A DNA stretch of 64,000 bases from Brachionus manjavacas. Its lineage: Eukaryota > Rotifera > Eurotatoria > Ploima > Brachionidae. Location: positions 4,092,001 through 4,156,000 of the forward strand of contig JAHQIY010000002.1 in the NCBI GenBank assembly GCA_019054805.1. Direction: 5' to 3'. The position numbers were made by a program, and so were the translations under genes. The notes below the pieces were generated by a model. The model saw only the letters and a program-made list of their open reading frames with translations. It did not search any database and was not told the DNA's origin. Positions 58,804 through 64,000 of this stretch are shown piece by piece. How positions within the stretch are numbered: the first letter of the stretch is position 1; each line of letters begins with the position of its first letter.

Positions 58804-59301
58804 ATGGAAACATCAATCAAAATACCAAGAGCCCGCATTACAGTTGATTATGGCTCGAGCGATGAGGATATTGAGAAATACAACCAAGTGAAAAATTTAC
58901 TGGAAAAATTTCATGTAGATGAACTGCGTGGTAAAATGCATTCAGACATTTTGACAGTAGATATGCATCAACTGCCGACAATGAAAGATGAACTGTTGTT
59001 TAGATACAGAGAAGCTCCAAATGATGCCAGAGAAAGAATACGATCTATTAATGAAAACAATGTTGATGAGTTTCAGTTTATTTGCGATTTACCGAATAAT
59101 TTTAAACATGTTCAGATAAGAGCAGGCAATGTGCTTGGTCGCAAAAAAGTGAGTGTTCAAGAATACGATTTCTCAATAAATGCTAAATTTGAAACTAAGT
59201 ATCATAAAGATGTTGTAAAAGCCTTAAAGAATATTTTTGACAATGACTTGCCAAAATTAATTGCCTTTTTAATGACCCACTCTTTTAATTTTACTCAATA
59301 A
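58804..59301 (+). CDS. Uncharacterised 165-residue protein
   Basis: Single open frame from ATG at 58804, 130 bp after the preceding gene on the same strand. METSIKIPRARITVDYGSSD start; mixed charged composition; no membrane segment or signal peptide. A stretch of DLPNNFKHVQIRAGNVLGRK is followed by SVQEYDFSINAKFETKY, suggesting alternating strands, then a helical C-terminus (VKALKNIFDNDLPKLIAFLM). Composition argues for a real protein. I recognise no family. Confidence 0.6.
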   Translation: METSIKIPRARITVDYGSSDEDIEKYNQVKNLLEKFHVDELRGKMHSDILTVDMHQLPTMKDELLFRYREAPNDARERIRSINENNVDEFQFICDLPNNFKHVQIRAGNVLGRKKVSVQEYDFSINAKFETKYHKDVVKALKNIFDNDLPKLIAFLMTHSFNFTQ

Positions 59302-60150
59302 ATTAAAAAAATATTTATTTTTTGATTTATATCACTCTGTTGATTAAATTTATCATCCTAATCCAGACTTTGGATACACAATAGAAATATTAGAAAAAAA
59401 TTATCAAATAAATAAAAAAAATAAAATTCATTTTTTTAATTTTTGTTGTGTTTTTTTTGTTCTACAATTCACGAAGATACTATTTTTTGGTATTCTATAC
59501 TTGAGATTTAAAAAAAAAAATTTTGATTTAATTTTTTAAAATATTTTTCTAATTTTTTAGGAAATAAAATAATTTAAATTTTTTTTCACATACCAAGGTC
59601 TTCTCTTTTATGTTACAATATAATTCATGTCGGTTTGGTAACCGAAATTTTTTTATCCATTTCAAAATAGATTATTTATTTTTTCTAAAGTTTCAGATTT
59701 GAAAATACTCTTAATTAATAGCTTACATATATTAAATATAGCTGTAGCTGTAGCTAACATATATTATTATTGTTTTTATTATTATTATTATTAACTTTTA
59801 GTAAAGTCGTTCCGAAATGCTACGGCCAAAAAATGAGGTTTTCGATAAAAAGCATGCAAAATTGGCTTCTTATCTAAAATATTAAAATAAATTAATTATT
59901 AAAAATTAAACAAAATTTCAACATTCCTTACTTTTTCTTTATTAATTTTACGTAGAATTACACAATTATTGCTAAAATTTTGTAATGAAAATCTAAATCA
60001 TCGAAAAATTTGGTCATATTTGAAATTTGATTTTGGCCAATTTTTACAATCAAAAATTTTGATCCAAACAAACCTAATTAGACTGCTAACTTTTCTTGAG
60101 TTAAAGCATCTAAAAAATTAGAAGATAACATCTGTCAGTAATCAAGGTAC
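59302..60150. other. Non-coding sequence with a repeat remnant
   Basis: Short simple repeats at 59738-59800 (TAGCTG and ATT units). 59815-60010 resembles the repeat at 35820-36010. No gene. Confidence 0.45.
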
Positions 60151-60159
60151 TGATCTTTA

Positions 60160-60390
60160 ATTGGGTGAATTCCTGGGGTTAAGGGGTAAATAGGGTAACC
60201 CCTTTATTCCAAAAATTCACCCCATTAACGCCAAAAATATCCCATTTAACAGATTTGCACCGATTTTAACCCGTTTGCCCCAAAATTATTTTTATTATTA
60301 TTACTGATCAGAAGCCACCAGATGGGCCACTATAGATACGCTGTAAAATAAAGCGTGTCGTTAAATAAAAAAAATAAAAAAAAAAAAACA
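60160..60390. repeat. Inverted repeat patch and LINE-like tail
   Basis: 60165-60235 holds GGGGTTAAGGGGTAAATAGG and the partly inverted AACCCCTTTATTCC. It is followed by ATT repeats and CAGAAGCCACCAGATGGGCC then CTGTAAAATAAAGCG and an A-rich tail, which look like the 3' end of a LINE on the plus strand. The assignment is tentative. Confidence 0.4.
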
Positions 60391-60529
60391 GAATAGTCGT
60401 TTTAAATTAGATAAAAAGAAAAGGACAAACATTAAATATAATAAATATAATATAATATATAATATTGATATAATATAATATATAATATATAATATAATAA
60501 TATATTGGCAGTTTAAGTTAGACCCTGCT

Positions 60530-61100
60530 CTGTTGATCAAATTTTATGAATTCAAAGAGCATTTTTGGCATCTCCTTTCTATTCATGTGGCTAAATATCT
60601 CTCTAATTTTCAAGACTATATGATCTTCTTTTGAGGCCCTCAGGTCAGTCTTTACTATGTATTTGTATACGTTACAAACTTCACTCCGTTCCAAAGAGCT
60701 GTCAGCATCTACAAAGCTTTTTAATTCGTCTATTTCAGAAATATAACTTTGATCGACTTAAATTCTTTCAAAGATTCTTAATATTTCCCTGGTGTAGATA
60801 TTTTGGATGAGTCTCTGATAGAAATCACATTTTAAGGTGTTGAGTCGAATAATGGTTGGCTCTAAGTTAAGCGCCAGAAGCAACTCAGTTGTCCTGCATC
60901 TTTTTGGTATTCCAATTATGCTTTTAATGACGTTCCCCTCTATTCGTTTAATTTTGAATTTTTCTGTTGAGCCCAGATTGTGGTTCACTAGTCCATAAAA
61001 TAAGATTAGGCGTAACTACGTCTTATATAATTGCCTTTTCATGTTAGGATGTGCAATATCGCTAACAATACCAAGGATCTTTAATATGGCCAAGGATGCA
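60530..61100 (-). mobile_element. LINE fragment, 3' coding part, minus strand
   Basis: On the minus strand: SLAILKILGIVSDIAHPNMK, RQLYKT, then (60758-60988) LVNHNLGSTEKFKIKRIEGN and VIKSIIGIPKRCRTTELLLA. This is the region after the polymerase domain of a LINE. The upstream part of the same kind of protein (MKYLGFILSDDDKN) lies on the minus strand at 63909-64000, so the gypsy-like element appears to split this LINE. Confidence 0.8.
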
Positions 61101-61110
61101 TGTTGTATCG

Positions 61111-61300
61111 TGTTAGCGCATGGTAATCATGTGATCATCACACACTAACCGAAACATCTAGAACGCACTAGAAGCACATCCAACTCTCGACACGCATACA
61201 CTTACAACTTTTTAGATTGATTTGGGGATTGAAAATAATAAAGAAAAAGAAAGAAAAGAGTTTTGGCTTAAACCTTTTATTGAGTTAAGCTAGGATACAT
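61111..61300 (+). repeat. Probable 5' LTR of the gypsy-like element
   Basis: Begins TGTTAGCGCATGGTAATCAT and ends just before TCTGGCGACGAGGAT, which has the form of a tRNA primer-binding site in many gypsy-type elements (TGGCGAC...). It is about 190 bp. The matching 3' LTR is not in the window, so the borders are inferred only from the TG start and the primer site. Confidence 0.5.
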
Positions 61301-61322
61301 CATCTGGCGACGAGGATTAACC

Positions 61323-62405
61323 ATGGCAGTAGTTCTAAGCCTTCCACCGCCGGCACCGTTCCGGCTAGATGACGAATGTAGACACACGGCAGGCACGAGA
61401 TGGCCAGCGTGGTGCAGAGAGTTAGAAGCGTTTGTCTTGGTCTCTGGCGTGACGCAAGCGGCGCAGAAGAAGGCTTTGTTGGTATATGTGATGGGAGCAG
61501 CGGCGCGCGAGGTATACTCAACCCTAGATGAGAAGGCTGAGGACTCCAACGATTAGATCAAGAAAAAGTTAAGCGATCACTTTTCCCCGCTCAAAAATCT
61601 CGACTACGAGACTTTCTCCTTCTCTCAACTTCGTCAGCACGACGGTGAAAGTCTAGACGATTTTGTAGTGCGTCTTCGCGTCGCGTCCGCAAGTTGCGAA
61701 TTCGGAACGAGCGCGGACATGGTAATCAAGCAACAGATCATACGCGGATGTGTTTCAGCAAAACTCCGCCAGTTCTTCTTGAGAAGGCCAGGATCACCCT
61801 GAAGGAGATCCAGGAGAAAGCACGCGCAGGAGAAGCGGCAACGGTGCAGGCCCGATCCATTGAGAGGGTCGGCAGGGCTGAACCTGCAATCAAGAATGAG
61901 CAAATCGCGGCTGTGCAAAACCGCGGTAAGCAAGTAAAGTTTGGGGCACACGGAACGACCCGCGGTTGGCAAGAGCGTCCAAAAGCGCAGAATTCTAAGG
62001 CGCAACACGCCGCATCACAAAATGAAAATAAGAGGGAACATGGGAACAAATGTTTTGCTTGCGGGCACGAGGACCCGCACGTCGGCCAACGCTGCCCGGC
62101 AGCAGACCAGAAGTGCCGCAACTGTGGCAAGACGGGCCACTTTAGTAGGTCGAATTTGTGCTCAAAACGGAGGGTAAATGCAATCAACGCACAGAAGTCT
62201 CAGGAGGTGGAACAGCCCCCACTGGACGACGGCTTCATCTTCGCGGTGGCGAACGACCGAAGCAAGAGGCCTAAGACAGAAGTCGGGATAGGTGGTAGAT
62301 CCGTCTATGCGCTGATTGACACTGGGGCTCAGGTCAACCTGATGGATACAGCGACCTTCAACCTTGCTTGGCCAGTTCGCAACAGTGATGCGAGCAAACG
62401 GACAT
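61323..62405 (+). pseudogene. Degenerate gag and protease part of a Ty3/gypsy-type element
   Basis: A frame from ATG 61323 (MAVVLSLPPPAPFRLDDECR) meets a TAG at 61553 but continues as KKKLSDHFSPLKNLDYETFS and LRQHDGESLDDFVVRLR, typical of gypsy gag. Near 61770 the coding phase changes; then RITLKEIQEKARAGEAA, and two zinc knuckles (CFACGHEDPHVGQRC, CRNCGKTGHF). A protease follows with the active-site type ALIDTGAQVNLMD. A further break comes after 62400. G+C is far above the flanking genome. Premature stop and phase breaks make it non-functional. Confidence 0.85.
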
Positions 62406-63908
62406 GAGGCTCAGGCTCATTTCAAGGTTGTGGAGGGTCAAGCCGGCAACCTGCTAAGCTTCGACACGGCTCGACCTTTTCAGTACTGACGCGTTTCGCA
62501 AGAAAATCGAATTGGCATCGATCGGTCCGAGCGAGAGAGAGGAGCGAAAGGACGCGTTTGACGGCAGATACGAAAAGCTCGCAAATGGATTTAGCGACGT
62601 CTTTACTGAAGGATCACCCGGTTCGTTTGCACGTCGATAAATCTGTACAGCCGCTCAAAAGCGCGTACCGAAGACAGCCGTTCCATCTTGTCAAAGCAAT
62701 TGACAAAGAGCTCGACCGGATGCTACTCCACGATATCATCGAACCGGTCGAGGGACCAGTTGATTGGTTGTCTCAGCTTGTGGTGGTACCAAAGAAGCAG
62801 CCAGGACAAGTAAGGCTAAATACCGACATGGCAGCTGCAAACCTCGCGATCAAACGGATCAACTTTGCATCTCCAACGCTCCAAGAGATTGATATGACAT
62901 ACGCGGAGCCGCAGTTCTTTCGGAGTTGGGCCTTAGGCAAGCTTTCTACCAATTCCTGCTGGCCGATGAGGACAGTTGGCAAGTAACAGCATTCGAGACG
63001 CATCGTGGAATCTTTCGATTCAAGAGGCTACCGATGGGCGCAAACGTCTCGATGGAGCTGATGCAGCTCGAATTCCGCACGCATGTTCTCCAGGGACTGA
63101 AAGGTATGCGCGGCATCGCCGATAACCTGATCGTGTGGGGCCGAGATCGTAAGGAGCACGATGAGAACCTGAGGGCACTGCTTTTGCGCCTCCGTCGTCT
63201 AGGCATGACAGTTGGCTTAGACAGTATCCGTCAGCTCGGAAAGAAAGAGCTGAACTTCTTCGGACTGAAAGTTTCGCCTGAAGGCATCGCTATCGGCGAG
63301 GAAAAGGCCGATTCACTGCTCAAAGCGGCAATGCCAGGAACACCAAGTTAGCTTCGAAGTTTCCTGGGCCTAGCAGTGTATTGTACCATCCCGAACCTCG
63401 CCACACTCGGAGAGCCCTTGTGGGAGCTCTTAAAAGCTGACGCTCGATTCGAATGGCTCCCGAAGCATAATCAGGCTATCAAGGAGATCAAATCGGCATT
63501 CAGGCGCGAAGCGTTCGCGTTCTTCGACACCGACTGGCACACCGAGGTAACTGTTGATGCGAGTCCTGTGCTTGCACAAATCGACCCTGAGAACCCTAAT
63601 AGAAGACGCATCGTTACCTGCGCGAGTAGAAGGCTCACAGATGTTGAGCGGCGCTACTCGCAAGTGGAAAAAGAGGCGCTAGCAGTGGTCTGGGCTTGCG
63701 AGAAACTGCACCTCTATCTCTTTGGACGCGAATTCCGTCTAGTTACAGACAACCGAGCCGTAGAGCTGATTTTCCGCAACCCAAGGAGCAATCCGCCATT
63801 AAGCATCAAGCGCTTGATTATTCGGCTCCTGGGTTACCGGTTTAGCATCGTTCACAAGCCGGGTGCCCGGAACATCGCGGACTACATGTCGCGGCAGCCA
63901 ACGGGAAC
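62406..63908 (+). pseudogene. Degenerate reverse transcriptase and RNase H of the gypsy-type element
   Basis: Segments in shifting frames: PVRLHVDKSVQPLKSAYRRQ and WLSQLVVVPKKQ (62620-62810), then LRQAFYQFLLADEDSWQVTA and FRFKRLPMGANVS (62930-63050), NFFGLKVSPEGIAIG, and RNase H DASPVLAQ, SRRLTDVERRYSQVEKEALA, FRLVTDNRAVELI, ending with GARNIADYMSR. The polymerase box reads IADN where the family has a pair of Asp, so a catalytic residue is lost as well. Stops and frameshifts near 62930 and 63350 interrupt it. Integrase and the 3' LTR are missing: at about 63909 the sequence turns abruptly into A/T-rich LINE sequence. Confidence 0.85.
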
Positions 63909-64000
63909 TGTCTTTTTTCTTTTTTTGATATGTTCTTATCATCGTCAGAGAGTATGAAGCCTAGATATTTCATGGAGTTCAATTGTTAAATTGATGTTCA
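63909..64000 (-). mobile_element. LINE reverse-transcriptase fragment at the right edge
   Basis: On the minus strand the frame reads LNSMKYLGFILSDDDKN then ISKKRK, the familiar LGF...D block of LINE polymerases. It is probably the upstream part of the LINE at 60530-61100, interrupted by the gypsy-like element. Confidence 0.65.

Noticed and set aside
60430..60505. TATAATA-rich tract as a promoter or origin
   Set aside because: It is a plain dinucleotide-type microsatellite with nothing nearby to support a function.
61277..62187. Minus-strand frames across the gypsy element
   Set aside because: They arise from high G+C reducing stop codons on the opposite strand; the plus strand carries the gag, zinc-knuckle and protease motifs.
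1..64000. CRISPR arrays, bacterial operons, spliced-leader RNA genes and tRNA genes
   Set aside because: None seen. Direct repeats here are simple or transposon-derived, and the rotifer spliced leader as I remember it was not found.

Overview
The window looks like a piece of an animal nuclear genome that is very rich in A+T: long A/T runs, many introns of only about 45-60 bp with GT..AG ends, and genes for cilia, tubulin modification and piRNA silencing. The gene set (pecanex, C1D, a G-alpha subunit, DRC11/IQCA1, a 7TM receptor-like protein, RNF10, Piwi, TTLL7, a SWEET sugar transporter) is metazoan. Base composition and compact introns would fit a small spiralian or gnathiferan such as a monogonont rotifer, but nothing in the window proves the genus.

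Layout. 0.8-6.6 kb: the 5' part of a pecanex gene (-), C1D (-) and a divergent G-alpha gene (+). 8.1-9.0 kb: a LINE fragment with inverted tails. 9.3-13.1 kb: an eight-exon DRC11 gene (-). 13.3-14.5 kb: two foldback elements. 14.7-16.3 kb: a 7TM receptor-like gene (-). 16.4-32.4 kb: a gene desert with degenerate LINE pieces and at least seven short inverted-repeat (MITE-like) elements, several with visible target-site duplications and some nested. 32.5-34.7 kb: RNF10 (-). 36.3-41.5 kb: a transposon-rich block with an isolated metallocarboxypeptidase exon, a Tc1-like element with introns, and a LINE fragment. 41.8-44.8 kb: a complete nine-exon piwi gene (+). 46.1-50.4 kb: a complete seven-exon TTLL7 gene (-). 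53.0-53.8 kb: a four-exon SWEET gene (+). 54.3-56.7 kb: LINE, SINE-like and hAT MITE remnants. 57.6-59.3 kb: two single-exon genes I cannot name. 60.5-64.0 kb: a degenerate Ty3/gypsy-type element of strikingly higher G+C, sitting inside a minus-strand LINE.

The host genes are housekeeping or ciliary: DRC11 belongs to the axonemal nexin-dynein regulatory complex, TTLL7 polyglutamylates tubulin, C1D works with the nuclear exosome, RNF10 is a RING E3 ligase. The piwi gene lies between copies of one LINE family and beside a Tc1-like element, and it lacks the last catalytic histidine of the slicer site by my alignment.

The exon models below were built by hand. Most joins keep reading frame and protein-family similarity across every intron, so I trust the pecanex, C1D, G-alpha, DRC11, Piwi, TTLL7, RNF10 and SWEET models well. 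I found no tRNA, rRNA or CRISPR array. Family assignments rest on memory of family sequences, not on a search.
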